DNA from: Nostoc favosum CHAB5714
GTDB taxonomy: Bacteria > Cyanobacteriota > Cyanobacteriia > Cyanobacteriales > Nostocaceae
Direction: 5' to 3'
Assembly (NCBI RefSeq): GCF_020829495.1
Contig: NZ_JAIVFQ010000059.1
Span: forward strand, 1 to 42,954
DNA: 42,954 nucleotides
Part shown: piece by piece, positions 25,870 through 34,347 of the stretch
Layout of the letters: each line of letters begins with the position of its first letter
Position numbering within the stretch: the first letter of the stretch is position 1
Translations under genes and position numbers: made by a program
Notes under the pieces: model-generated
Database searches by the model: none
What the model saw: the letters and a program-made list of their open reading frames with translations, nothing else
Told to the model about the DNA's origin: nothing

Positions 25870-26137
25870 CCCGCCTCGGAATAAATTCCAAGGCTAATAG
25901 CTAAAGTCCTCTCAAGAGGACTCTCAAGAGGACTAAATACAAAATTTTCAGCCATGTAGAAGGCTATCTTATAGCGGTTCTCAGTTGAGTAGGTATAGAA
26001 CCCCACCTTCTAAGAGCAAGTGAGGAGCTTGCTCTGATATACCTCATTTGATTAGGAAAAGCTATATATAAAAGGGAAAATTTCAGTCCACTTGAGTGGA
26101 CTTTAGCTATCAGCCCAGAACTTAAGTTCTGGGTGGG
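25870..26137. mobile_element. Inverted-repeat element with two hairpins at each end
   Basis: The ends are inverted copies of one unit of about 50 bases: a hairpin (GTCCTCTTGAGAGGAC left, GTCCACTTGAGTGGAC right), the linker TTTAGCTAT(T/C)AGCC, and a second hairpin (TTGGAATTTATTCCGAGG versus CAGAACTTAAGTTCTGGG), then CGGG or TGGG. The stems differ by paired changes that keep base pairing. The left copy has an extra TCTCAAGAGGAC. A further hairpin (AGAGCAAG / CTTGCTCT) lies near 26012-26034. No transposase is encoded. Confidence 0.65.
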
Positions 26138-26361
26138 ATATCGGATGAGCGCGACACTTTGACTGTTACAAAAATGTGGGTAACGACAATGGTTTATTTC
26201 CGCCGTGCTGTACTAGTCCTAGAATTGTATAGTTAGGTGGAAGAATCAACCCGCGACTCATAACAGAATTATTATTTATAAGTGCTATAAATTTGGTAAT
26301 TGGTAGTGATTTTGCCACACTTACCAATTACCAATTAGCTACTTCTAATGATTGTGTACTG

Positions 26362-29043
26362 CTATTTAGATTTTGCCTCCAAGTTTTCTAGACGGCTTCT
26401 CAATTCCTGATTTTGTTGTTTGAGTTGGTCAAAATCCTCACGCAATTGACGTAAGGTTTTTTCTGAACCAATATTCTTTTGCACCTTAGAAATTTCTTCT
26501 TCAGCATAGCGACGTACACGCCCATCGGCTGTTTGTTCAACTAGCGATCGCAAAATCCCCACTGCTTTGGGTGTTTCCATTTGTCCTAATGCTGCTGCTA
26601 CCGACACTTGCGTTAAAAAGAAGGTTTCTTTGGCTAGTTCTGTTAATTTTTCTAAAATTCGTTCCAAATTAACCGGACTTTGACCTACAGAAATCTTTCC
26701 TAAAGCGCGAATTGTGGCTAAACGTAGGGGTTGTGGTACACCGAGTTTGGTGTATTCGATTAGCAAATTTAAAGCTGCTTCCGAGGTTTTGAATTCAGCT
26801 AAACCGGCAACTGCACCACTCCGTACTACTTCATTCCAACCCGCCTTCTCTTCTAAAACGGATTTCAGCAGCTTTAATATCTTGTCTTCCTTGGGTTTTT
26901 CTTCCAAGTTTGCAGATGCAATCGCCCCGATCACACGAGAAGCTGCTGCTTCCACGTAGTAGCTAGGATCGCCCTTTTGCACTACCCCTCTGACAGCTTT
27001 ATAGCTTTCAGCAGTTTTAATTTCAGCAAGTGCTTCCACTACAGCTCGTCGCACGTAAGCATTTTTATCTTTTAACCCAATAACTAAGCCATCAAAGGCT
27101 TGGTCTAAATTGATTTGCGCTAGTTGTTTCGCCGCTTCCACACGCACACCCCACAATGGGTCATTTTTTAGCGATGTAGATAATGCTTTTGTTGCTTCTA
27201 ATCCACCTTTTTTCGCCAAAGCTGCTGCTGCGTAAATACGTGAAATCGGATCGGGATCAAATTCTAACTGTGCTTTTAACTCTGATATTGGATACTCCAA
27301 AGTTACTGTTTTCAGATAATTATTCCCAACATCAAAGCTGATAAATTGGGGCTTATTTTCTAGGGGGAAGTAGAAGCTTTGTTCACGCTCATTTACCCGC
27401 ACTACAAAAGTTTTGAGTTGTGAGTTATTAATTATGAGTTTGGAATTCTTTTTAACTCCTAACTCCTGTACAGACGCGATTAATCGCGTCTCTACTCCTA
27501 ACTCCTCATTCCTCCCTTCTTCCTGTTGGGTATAGCCAAAACCAATAGGTATTTTTAAATCAAACAAATCCTTACTGCCATTTTTACCTTCAGCAGCTTG
27601 GGTTTGAGTTACCGTGATTTTTGCCAAATTAGCATCCCCATCCCAAGAGTAAGCTACTTTAAAATCGGGATGACCACCACGAAAAACATATTGGTCAAAG
27701 AGGAATAAAAGATTATGTCCGGTAGCCTTTTCAATCGCCCTGAGTAAGTCTACTGTTTCTACGGTTTTGTGGGCATTATCTTGAACAAATGTTTGGATAG
27801 CCTCCCAAAACAATTCATCTCCTAATTGGGCCCGAATCATGTGATAAACACAAGACCCTTTTTCGTAAATGTGGCGATCGTAAAGCTCAATAGCTTCTCG
27901 GTAAACATGTGTTACCATCGGGCGACGATAACGGCTGCTATCTTCACTTAAGTAACGACGAGCTTCTAATAAACGATAGTAAGCTGCTTCTTCTAGACTA
28001 TATTCCTGTTCTGTCCACATCACCTCAGAATAAGAAGCCATCCCTTCCTTAATCCAAGCATGAGACCAATGCTTAATCACCACCAAATCACCAAACCACT
28101 GGTGCGCGAGTTCGTGGACGACTAAACTTTCGGTATTGCGGTTATCTAAAGCGGCACGTTCATCTAGCAAGCATCTATCTGTTAACAGTGTTGTGGAGGT
28201 GTTTTCCATCCCGCCAAAGATGAAGTCATCGACGCAAACCTGAGCGTATTTCGGGAAAGGATATGGATAGCCATACTTTTGGCTCAAAAATTCGATCATG
28301 CGGGGAGTTTTGCCCATGCTGCGTTTAGCATCTTCCTCCCGTCCCTTTTCTACGTAGTAGGTAACTGGTTTACCGTTCCACTCATCCTGAATTTCGGCAA
28401 AGTCACCTATTGCCAAAGTCATCAAGTAGGTAGGATGAACTTGTTGCTGTGACCAATGGTAGATTTTGTAATCACCATCTTCTGTGGTGTTAATCAATTC
28501 GCCGTTGGAAATCGCCACGAGAGGGTTGGGGACACGAACGCGAATTTCTGAGGTAGACAATTGTCCTGGATAGTCAAAGCAGGGGAACCAAAAGCGAGAG
28601 TCTTCGTCTTCTCCTTGAGTCCAAACTTGAGTTGGCTTGTTTGGGTAGTGCTTGTCTGGTTGAATAAAGTAAAGACCACGCTGCGGTTTTGCCACCGAGT
28701 AGGCGATCGCAATCAGCAAGCGTTTACCAATTTGGGTCACCTCAGCAAGTTGGATGGAAAGCTGTTCCCCATCGTAGTCAAAATTTTGTGGCACCTCGTC
28801 CACCTGCACAGACTCGATATTCAGGTTGACAGCATCCAAAGTCAAACGGTCAATGCCATTACGGATTGGTAAGAGGCGAATGCTACAACTGCCCTGATAG
28901 CAAAGCTTTGGGATATCCAAGCTGAGATCGAGAAAAATATGCTCTACCTGTCCGGGGCGATCGGGGTTGTAGTGTGGTCTTGCTCCCGGTAACTCAAAAG
29001 GTTTGTGTACGTTATTATCTGTATCAAAATAAGACTTCGACAT
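26362..29043 (-). CDS. M1 family aminopeptidase with HEAT repeats
   Basis: 893 residues. The catalytic domain has GGMEN (277-281, the exopeptidase motif), the zinc motif H310-E-L-A-H314 in VVHELAHQWFGDL, and the third ligand E333 in WIKEGMASYSE. It removes N-terminal residues from peptides. Residues about 590-850 are HEAT-like repeats (RIYAAAALAKKGGLEATKAL, AYVRRAVVEALAEIKTAES), and the last 35 residues form a coiled coil. Residues about 507-544 look like translated repeat DNA: ETRLIASV is encoded by the 20-base palindrome also found at 10141. It has no signal peptide. ATG 29043 has AAGGA upstream. Confidence 0.93.
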   Translation of the reverse strand: MSKSYFDTDNNVHKPFELPGARPHYNPDRPGQVEHIFLDLSLDIPKLCYQGSCSIRLLPIRNGIDRLTLDAVNLNIESVQVDEVPQNFDYDGEQLSIQLAEVTQIGKRLLIAIAYSVAKPQRGLYFIQPDKHYPNKPTQVWTQGEDEDSRFWFPCFDYPGQLSTSEIRVRVPNPLVAISNGELINTTEDGDYKIYHWSQQQVHPTYLMTLAIGDFAEIQDEWNGKPVTYYVEKGREEDAKRSMGKTPRMIEFLSQKYGYPYPFPKYAQVCVDDFIFGGMENTSTTLLTDRCLLDERAALDNRNTESLVVHELAHQWFGDLVVIKHWSHAWIKEGMASYSEVMWTEQEYSLEEAAYYRLLEARRYLSEDSSRYRRPMVTHVYREAIELYDRHIYEKGSCVYHMIRAQLGDELFWEAIQTFVQDNAHKTVETVDLLRAIEKATGHNLLFLFDQYVFRGGHPDFKVAYSWDGDANLAKITVTQTQAAEGKNGSKDLFDLKIPIGFGYTQQEEGRNEELGVETRLIASVQELGVKKNSKLIINNSQLKTFVVRVNEREQSFYFPLENKPQFISFDVGNNYLKTVTLEYPISELKAQLEFDPDPISRIYAAAALAKKGGLEATKALSTSLKNDPLWGVRVEAAKQLAQINLDQAFDGLVIGLKDKNAYVRRAVVEALAEIKTAESYKAVRGVVQKGDPSYYVEAAASRVIGAIASANLEEKPKEDKILKLLKSVLEEKAGWNEVVRSGAVAGLAEFKTSEAALNLLIEYTKLGVPQPLRLATIRALGKISVGQSPVNLERILEKLTELAKETFFLTQVSVAAALGQMETPKAVGILRSLVEQTADGRVRRYAEEEISKVQKNIGSEKTLRQLREDFDQLKQQNQELRSRLENLEAKSK
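27472..27491. repeat. Palindrome AGACGCGATTAATCGCGTCT within a coding region
   Basis: Exactly the same 20-base palindrome as in the triple repeat at 10141-10225. It is flanked by AACTCCT-type filler on both sides (27456-27510) and sits in frame inside the aminopeptidase gene. Confidence 0.95.
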
Positions 29044-29698
29044 TGATCCTTACTGACCTTGTAATCCTGAAAAGTCTGGCTTGGCTGGACGTAGTTAAGC
29101 AAAATAGCGGTGTCTAAATATATTTCCCAAATGAACAGGGCATTATGGAGGTGAGAATTCCCTTTTGGGATTGGGGGATTATTAATCTCACCCGAATTTC
29201 CGAAGGTCGGCTGCCGATCCTTGGACTTTTTTCCATATCCCTCCCGCATTTACTTTTACTGATGTTTTGCACTTTTTTGTCATCGAGTCAAGAGTCTCTT
29301 GCACCTCGATAAATTTTTATTAAGTACAAACACTCCTAATTATTCTTATATAGGACTCCGATTTGATTTTTGAAAACATACTGAGACTGAAAAGCCCGTT
29401 AATCAGGGTTTTATCTGAAATTTTGCTGACAAATCAGACAGGAGTCCTATAACTTAGGATAGCTTGCCTCTGTTGAGGAGGCTATTTTGTTTGAAATGAA
29501 CAGCATATCATTTGCCGATTCGCTCCTCATCTCGTGGAAGTATTTTTTAGAGTATTTATTTTACACTGCTAGCTTATAGGACTACTAATTTTATCAGTAA
29601 ATACCGATCAATGAGCGGAAATTATTAATAAATCCGAAAACTCTACAGTGACACTTGTATAAATCTCGGTGACAATCTGAGCAAAAGAGGATAACAAA
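29044..29698. other. Intergenic region between divergent genes
   Basis: 655 bases between the aminopeptidase (-) and the DUF3352 gene (+). It holds the element at 29349-29451 and the promoters of both genes. A minus-strand open frame at 28944-29249 overlaps the aminopeptidase start and has no family features, so I do not call it. Confidence 0.5.
29349..29451. mobile_element. 103-base MITE-like element with TATAGGACTCC ends
   Basis: The left end reads TATAGGACTCCGATTTGATT and the inverted right end TATAGGACTCCTGTCTGATT, so the first 11 bases are perfect inverted repeats. TA flanks both ends, as expected for Tc1/IS630-type insertion. The ends resemble those of the element at 5735-5921. Confidence 0.7.
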
Positions 29699-31378
29699 AT
29701 GCCTGAAAGTAAATCCAAGTTTCTCATTCCTGCTGTTGGTGCTGCTGTAGTTATTGCAGGAAGTATAGCGGCTTATACGTATTTTAAAGCCCCATCAGGA
29801 GGTAGCTCAGACGCTATAGGCAGCGCTAAAGTAGTACCTTCAACAGCATTGATGGCAACTTATATTACTACTGACCCTCAAGCCTGGGCAAAGCTACAAC
29901 AATTTGGCACTCCAGAAGCACAAAAATTAGTGGCAAAAAATCTGGAAGATTTCAATAAGCAAATGTTCAGTGACGGTAACGTTTCTTATGAAAAAGACAT
30001 AAAGCCTTGGGCTGGTGGTGTCATGATTGCTGTACTACCACCAAATCCTGTGAAACCAGCGCAATTAAACGTGCCCTCTGGGACACCTAATATAACAACA
30101 AATTTACAGCAGGAACCGAATATCCTGATAGTGGTAGGAATCAAGGACAAACTCAGTGCGTTGAATTTTGCTAACAAATTGAAGTCACAAAAAGGAGTTA
30201 AATTCCAGGAATCTGACTATCAAGGTCAAAAAATTATTGAAACTACAGAAAATGGCAAGCCGACGTATAGCGTAGTTTTAAATAATAATCACTTGGTATT
30301 AGCCCCGAAAAAGCAAGCTGTAGAAAAAGCAATAGACACGTTTAAGGGACAGTCTTCTTTTGCCAGTAAAGAAGGTGCTAGCAGCATTCTTAAAGGAGTG
30401 GATGTCAAAAACAGCCTCGCCCAAATTTATATACCAGACTATGCAGGGATGGTACAGCAATTAGCAGCCGGAAACCCGCAGGTAAAGCAGTTACCTCCAC
30501 AAGCTCTGGCGCAACTCAAGCAGATAAAATCAGTGATGGCGGGCGTTGGTGTTGATAATGGGGGAGTGCGGGTAAAAGCGATCGCCAATTTAGATCCGCA
30601 ACTAAATAAATTTCAGTATCAATCAAGTCCGGGAAATATAGTTGGGCAATTTCCCACTGGTACTTTTGCCCTGATTAGCGGAAATGGTATCAGCCGTGGC
30701 TGGGAAACACTAGTAGAAGAGTCAAAAAATTATCCAGAAATGAAGCAAGGTCTTGAACAGGTGCGAGGACAACTGAAATTTGTCAATATTGACCTGGATA
30801 AAGATATTTTTGGCTGGATGAATGGGGAATTTGCCTTTGGTGCGATTCCATCTAATCAAGGGGTGTTAACAAATGTTGGTTTTGGAGGTGCTTTAGTATT
30901 TGATACTAGCGATCGCAAAACTGCCGAAGCCACCTTGACAAAATTGGATACCCTTGCCAAAACACAACAAATCAACGTCGCCAATACAAATATCGGTGGG
31001 AAAGACGTAACGGAATGGCAAATCCCCAGACAGGGAGCTTTATTGTCACATGGTTGGCTCGATCAAGACACTGTATTTGTGGCTCTTGGTGGCCCAGTTG
31101 CTGAAGCGATCGGCGATCGCAATAATCCATCTCTCGACAATAGCGATACCTTCAAAGCCGTCACTGGTTCTTTGCAAAAGCCCAACGGCGGCTATTTCTA
31201 TTTAGATATGGACAAAACTCAAACTGTGCCCTTAATCAAGAGTTTAATCTCATCTGACGCCAACACTATCACCATGCTGGGTTCCATTCGCGGTCTAGCT
31301 TTTACCGCTACTAGCCCTGATAAATCTACCAGTGAATTGGAGATGTTGTTAGCTCTCAAGCCAAATACTGCAAAATAG
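29699..31378 (+). CDS. DUF3352 domain protein, membrane anchored
   Basis: 559 residues. An N-terminal anchor (about 9-28, FLIPAVGAAVVIAGSIAAYT) is followed by a large extracytoplasmic domain. The pattern fits DUF3352, found mostly in cyanobacteria: VVPSTALMATYITTDPQAW, INVANTNIGGKDVTEWQIP, GWLDQDTVFVALGG and the late GSLQKPNGGYFYLDMDK. The function is unknown; the fold is probably repeated beta units. An AAGAGG lies before the ATG. It ends next to the heptamer repeat array at 31378, which may cover its 3' end. Confidence 0.85.
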   Translation: MPESKSKFLIPAVGAAVVIAGSIAAYTYFKAPSGGSSDAIGSAKVVPSTALMATYITTDPQAWAKLQQFGTPEAQKLVAKNLEDFNKQMFSDGNVSYEKDIKPWAGGVMIAVLPPNPVKPAQLNVPSGTPNITTNLQQEPNILIVVGIKDKLSALNFANKLKSQKGVKFQESDYQGQKIIETTENGKPTYSVVLNNNHLVLAPKKQAVEKAIDTFKGQSSFASKEGASSILKGVDVKNSLAQIYIPDYAGMVQQLAAGNPQVKQLPPQALAQLKQIKSVMAGVGVDNGGVRVKAIANLDPQLNKFQYQSSPGNIVGQFPTGTFALISGNGISRGWETLVEESKNYPEMKQGLEQVRGQLKFVNIDLDKDIFGWMNGEFAFGAIPSNQGVLTNVGFGGALVFDTSDRKTAEATLTKLDTLAKTQQINVANTNIGGKDVTEWQIPRQGALLSHGWLDQDTVFVALGGPVAEAIGDRNNPSLDNSDTFKAVTGSLQKPNGGYFYLDMDKTQTVPLIKSLISSDANTITMLGSIRGLAFTATSPDKSTSELEMLLALKPNTAK

Positions 31379-31447
31379 GGCATTGGGCATTGGGCATTGG
31401 GCATTGGGTATTGGGCATTGGGTATTGGGCATTGGGCATTGGGCATG
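31378..31447. repeat. Heptamer array (GGGCATT)n, about 10 units
   Basis: Starts at the stop codon of the DUF3352 gene. Units are GGGCATT with a few GGGTATT variants. The complement of the same heptamer forms the array at 42827-42954. Confidence 0.95.
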
Positions 31448-31594
31448 AGTTATTTCTCCCTCATCTCTCTCATCTCCCTCATCTCCCTCCACTCCCTACT
31501 CCCCACTCCCCACTCCCACAATTCAAATTGCTTCTAGACTGGTGTCCAACAAGTATGTCATAAGTAGAAAAGGCTTTTAAATGCAAACTGATTT

Positions 31595-32515
31595 ATGACT
31601 GCTGCTGTAAACACTAATCCTGGTTTAGCTTCCCGCTTGGTGAATGGCATACTGGCAATCCAGCCGTTAGCCAACTTAGCCAAGCATCAAGCTAGACAAA
31701 TGATGATTAAACGTGCCGAAAGAATTGGCGTGCCTTGGACGCAAGAAGTCGAAACACTACAGGCGCGTGATTGGAAGGCTGATCTAGCTCAAGTAGAAAA
31801 TCCTCAGCTTTCCTACCCAGAATACTATTTGCGGTCATTCCATGCCTATGAAGGTGGAAACCTAAGTTGGAAAGCAGCTTGTGAGCTAGAAGTTGCTGCC
31901 CGTACTGTCCATGCCGGAATTTGGCAAGATGCTGGAGCAGAAGGAGATGCTAAACTGCGCCAAAGTTACCACGATATCCTCAAAGTGCAAATCCCCAATC
32001 AACCCCAAGACATCCTAGATTTGGCCTGTGGTGTGGGTTTGAGTACCTTTGCCCTACAAGAAATTTATCCCCATGCTCAAATTACAGGCTTAGACTTATC
32101 TCCTTACTTTTTAGCAGTTGCCAATTACCGCGCTGGGCAACGTCAAGCTAAAATTAACTGGCTTCATGCCCAAGCGGAATCTACCGGGCTACCTGATGCC
32201 TCATTTGATTTAGTTTCCATTTTCCTGATGTGCCACGAATTACCCCAGTCAGCAACCCGACAGATTTTAGCCCAAATGCGGCGCTTGCTGCGTCCAGGTG
32301 GCTACTTGGCAATCATGGACATGAATCCAAAATCTGAAGTTTACCAGAAAATGCCAGCTTACATTTTGACGTTGCTCAAAAGTACTGAACCGTATTTAGA
32401 TGAATATTTCGCTTTGAACATTGAGCAAGCTATTGTTGAGGCGGGTTTCCAAACTCCCACAATCACTAACAATACCCACCGTCACCGCACAGCGATCGCT
32501 CAGGTGAGTGGTTGA
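31595..32515 (+). CDS. Class I SAM-dependent methyltransferase
   Basis: 306 residues. The SAM-binding motif I is ILDLACGVGLSTFAL (about 140-154), followed by the acidic motif II ITGLDLSPYFLAVA and motif IV/V FDLVSIFLMCHELP, then LRRLLRPGGYLAIMDM. An N-terminal extension of about 125 residues (including SYPEYYLRSFHAYEGGNLSW) is typical of a cyanobacterial subgroup. The substrate is unknown; the layout resembles small-molecule or lipid methylases. Its stop overlaps the next gene by eight bases, so the two are translationally coupled. Confidence 0.88.
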   Translation: MTAAVNTNPGLASRLVNGILAIQPLANLAKHQARQMMIKRAERIGVPWTQEVETLQARDWKADLAQVENPQLSYPEYYLRSFHAYEGGNLSWKAACELEVAARTVHAGIWQDAGAEGDAKLRQSYHDILKVQIPNQPQDILDLACGVGLSTFALQEIYPHAQITGLDLSPYFLAVANYRAGQRQAKINWLHAQAESTGLPDASFDLVSIFLMCHELPQSATRQILAQMRRLLRPGGYLAIMDMNPKSEVYQKMPAYILTLLKSTEPYLDEYFALNIEQAIVEAGFQTPTITNNTHRHRTAIAQVSG

Positions 32516-33524
32516 TTTCTCTCTACTACTCTGGGCAGCAATACCACCTTTGCTGCTGCTAGGCTACTACTACTGTCGGGTGCCATTTGCCCCACCTCTG
32601 TTAAAGTTGCTGATGTTCTTTATCATCGGCGCAATATCTGGTATCTTAGCCCTTAGCCTCGAATGGGTTTTTGAAACTGTAGCTAATTGGATTGTAGACT
32701 GGCAGCAGATCAAGCGATGTCTGCCGACAACCTGCTTCTCTACAAGAGGCTTTGCCAACGCGTCTACGCTTCCTGGTATAGCGTTGCGGCAGCTTGTGGA
32801 AGTAGGCCCAATTGAAGAAGGCTGCAAGTTTGTAGCGGTTGTTGTCCCAACCTACTATTTGCAACGCAAGTATCGATTATTTGCATCTACCGTTTTCCTC
32901 TTCACCATAGCCGTTGCCCTTGGATTCACTGCCGAAGAGAATTGGATTTACCTTTTCCACGATACAGCATCAATTCTAGACCGTACTATCGGTATGCCAG
33001 TCCACGCCATGTTCTCTGCACCTTGGGGATATGCCTTAGGAATCTATATTTCCTCCAACACTCGGTTAAATCGAGACAAAAAGTTCATTTTTAGGGCTTG
33101 GCTAAATTCTGTAATTTGTCATGCCTTAGTTAATGTTTTATCTAGTGCTTGGCGTTACTCACTACCTTTAAGTTTCCTGAGTTATGGTTTATTCCCGTTT
33201 CTCTTGTGGATGTTTTGGCGACTAGAACAATTACTGCGAAAAGTGCAAGGCAAACCCGCCATTACCCTAATCTCAGGCCATACACCCCAACACCGTTACT
33301 GGCAGAGGAGTTTAGTGCTGTTTGCCCTCGTGCTGGGTGGAAATGCTATTTTTGGGCTGTTTCTCTTAGCCAGGATTCTTAGTCCCTTGAGTCCGTCGAA
33401 GCTTTTTGATCCTGATATTTTGTGGTTTATAATTAGTCGCTTTTTCCTAAATCTCTTTTTCGGAGTTTTAGCCTGGGGCATTTATCGCTATTTGCGACAT
33501 TCTGCTCGTCGTCGGTATTTTTAA
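32508..33524 (+). CDS. PrsW-like glutamic-type intramembrane protease
   Basis: 338 residues with about eight membrane helices. Family motifs are E103-E104-x-x-K107 (GPIEEGCKF), E143-E144-N145 (GFTAEENWIYL), H166 (GMPVHAMFS) and H205 (CHALVNVL), which lie within the membrane and form the presumed active site. PrsW in Bacillus cleaves an anti-sigma factor; the target here is unknown. The start is GTG overlapping the methyltransferase. Residues about 74-91 (TTCFSTRGFANASTLPGI) look like a translated repeat (CTCTACAAGAGGCTTTGCC and following), absent from the usual family layout as far as I can recall. Confidence 0.82.
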   Translation: MVDFSLLLWAAIPPLLLLGYYYCRVPFAPPLLKLLMFFIIGAISGILALSLEWVFETVANWIVDWQQIKRCLPTTCFSTRGFANASTLPGIALRQLVEVGPIEEGCKFVAVVVPTYYLQRKYRLFASTVFLFTIAVALGFTAEENWIYLFHDTASILDRTIGMPVHAMFSAPWGYALGIYISSNTRLNRDKKFIFRAWLNSVICHALVNVLSSAWRYSLPLSFLSYGLFPFLLWMFWRLEQLLRKVQGKPAITLISGHTPQHRYWQRSLVLFALVLGGNAIFGLFLLARILSPLSPSKLFDPDILWFIISRFFLNLFFGVLAWGIYRYLRHSARRRYF

Positions 33525-33556
33525 AATATGATTTAGAAAAATGCTAGGGGGTTTCT

Positions 33557-34114
33557 ATGCAAACAACTCCAGTGCGTTGGACGACTGCTGACTTAGAACT
33601 ATTTGCTGGCGATCGCAGAAATCGCTATGAGATTATTGATGGAGAACTATTTGTGACCAAATCACCTAGTTGGGATCATCAATCAAGTTGTGGCAATATT
33701 GTTACAGTTCTTAAGATTTGGTCAGATGAAACTGGTTTAGGTCAGACTGCGATCGCACCTGGAATTATTTTCTCAGATTCTGACAATGTGATCCCTGATG
33801 TGGTATGGGCAAGTCATGAACGCTTAAAAAACTTGCTAGATGAAGCTGGACACCTCACAGGCGCACCGGAGTTAGTAGTAGAGGTTTTATCACCCGGCGA
33901 AAAAAACGAGAAACGCGACAAGGAAACAAAGCTAAAGCTGTACTCGGTACAAGGGGTTCAAGAATATTGGATTTGCGATTCTATACAAAAGAAAGTTGAG
34001 ATTTATCGACGTGAACAGGCTGCATTAAAGTTAGCAGCTACTTTATTTAGTCAAGATGAGTTAACAAGTCCTTTGCTACCTGGTTTCAACTGCTTAGTTA
34101 GTAAACTTGTTTAG
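33557..34114 (+). CDS. Uma2 family endonuclease-like protein
   Basis: 185 residues, the normal length of the Uma2 (DUF820) family, which is expanded in cyanobacteria. The restriction-endonuclease-like core is visible: IPDVVWASHERL, PELVVEVLSPGEKNEKRDKE then TKLKLYSVQGVQEYWICD, with the D, E-x-V and K residues of a PD-(D/E)xK site. Whether these proteins cut DNA in the cell is not settled. ATG 33557 is preceded by TAGGGGGT. It follows the protease by 32 bases. Confidence 0.9.
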   Translation: MQTTPVRWTTADLELFAGDRRNRYEIIDGELFVTKSPSWDHQSSCGNIVTVLKIWSDETGLGQTAIAPGIIFSDSDNVIPDVVWASHERLKNLLDEAGHLTGAPELVVEVLSPGEKNEKRDKETKLKLYSVQGVQEYWICDSIQKKVEIYRREQAALKLAATLFSQDELTSPLLPGFNCLVSKLV

Positions 34115-34160
34115 CCTTGGATTCTTTCCTACCATCTTTTTTACTCTGTGTTCTATGCGC

Positions 34161-34196
34161 CTCTGCGGTTAAATAAATTACTTTTAAACCGCAGAG
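34161..34196 (+). terminator. Hairpin of a GC-rich repeat after the Uma2 gene
   Basis: CTCTGCGGTT pairs with AACCGCAGAG over an AT-rich loop. It has no T-run after it, and the CTCTGCGGTT sequence belongs to a repeat family also seen at about 37300, so a terminator role is uncertain. Confidence 0.35.
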
Positions 34197-34347
34197 AGAC
34201 AGACAGAATAAAATAGATTTTACGAGTCACTTTGAAAGGACTAATTTTAATAATTATGAATTACGTTAGCGCAGCGTTAGCGAGTCCGCGAGCGTCATTA
34301 CGAATTACGAATTATTAAAAATGCCCTATGCCTCAATTTTCAATTAC

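Noticed and set aside
25803..26006. 67-residue minus-strand ORF
   Set aside because: Most of it lies in the hairpin element at 25870-26137; composition is that of repeat DNA.
28944..29249. 101-residue minus-strand ORF upstream of the aminopeptidase
   Set aside because: It overlaps the true start of the aminopeptidase in another frame and shows no family features.
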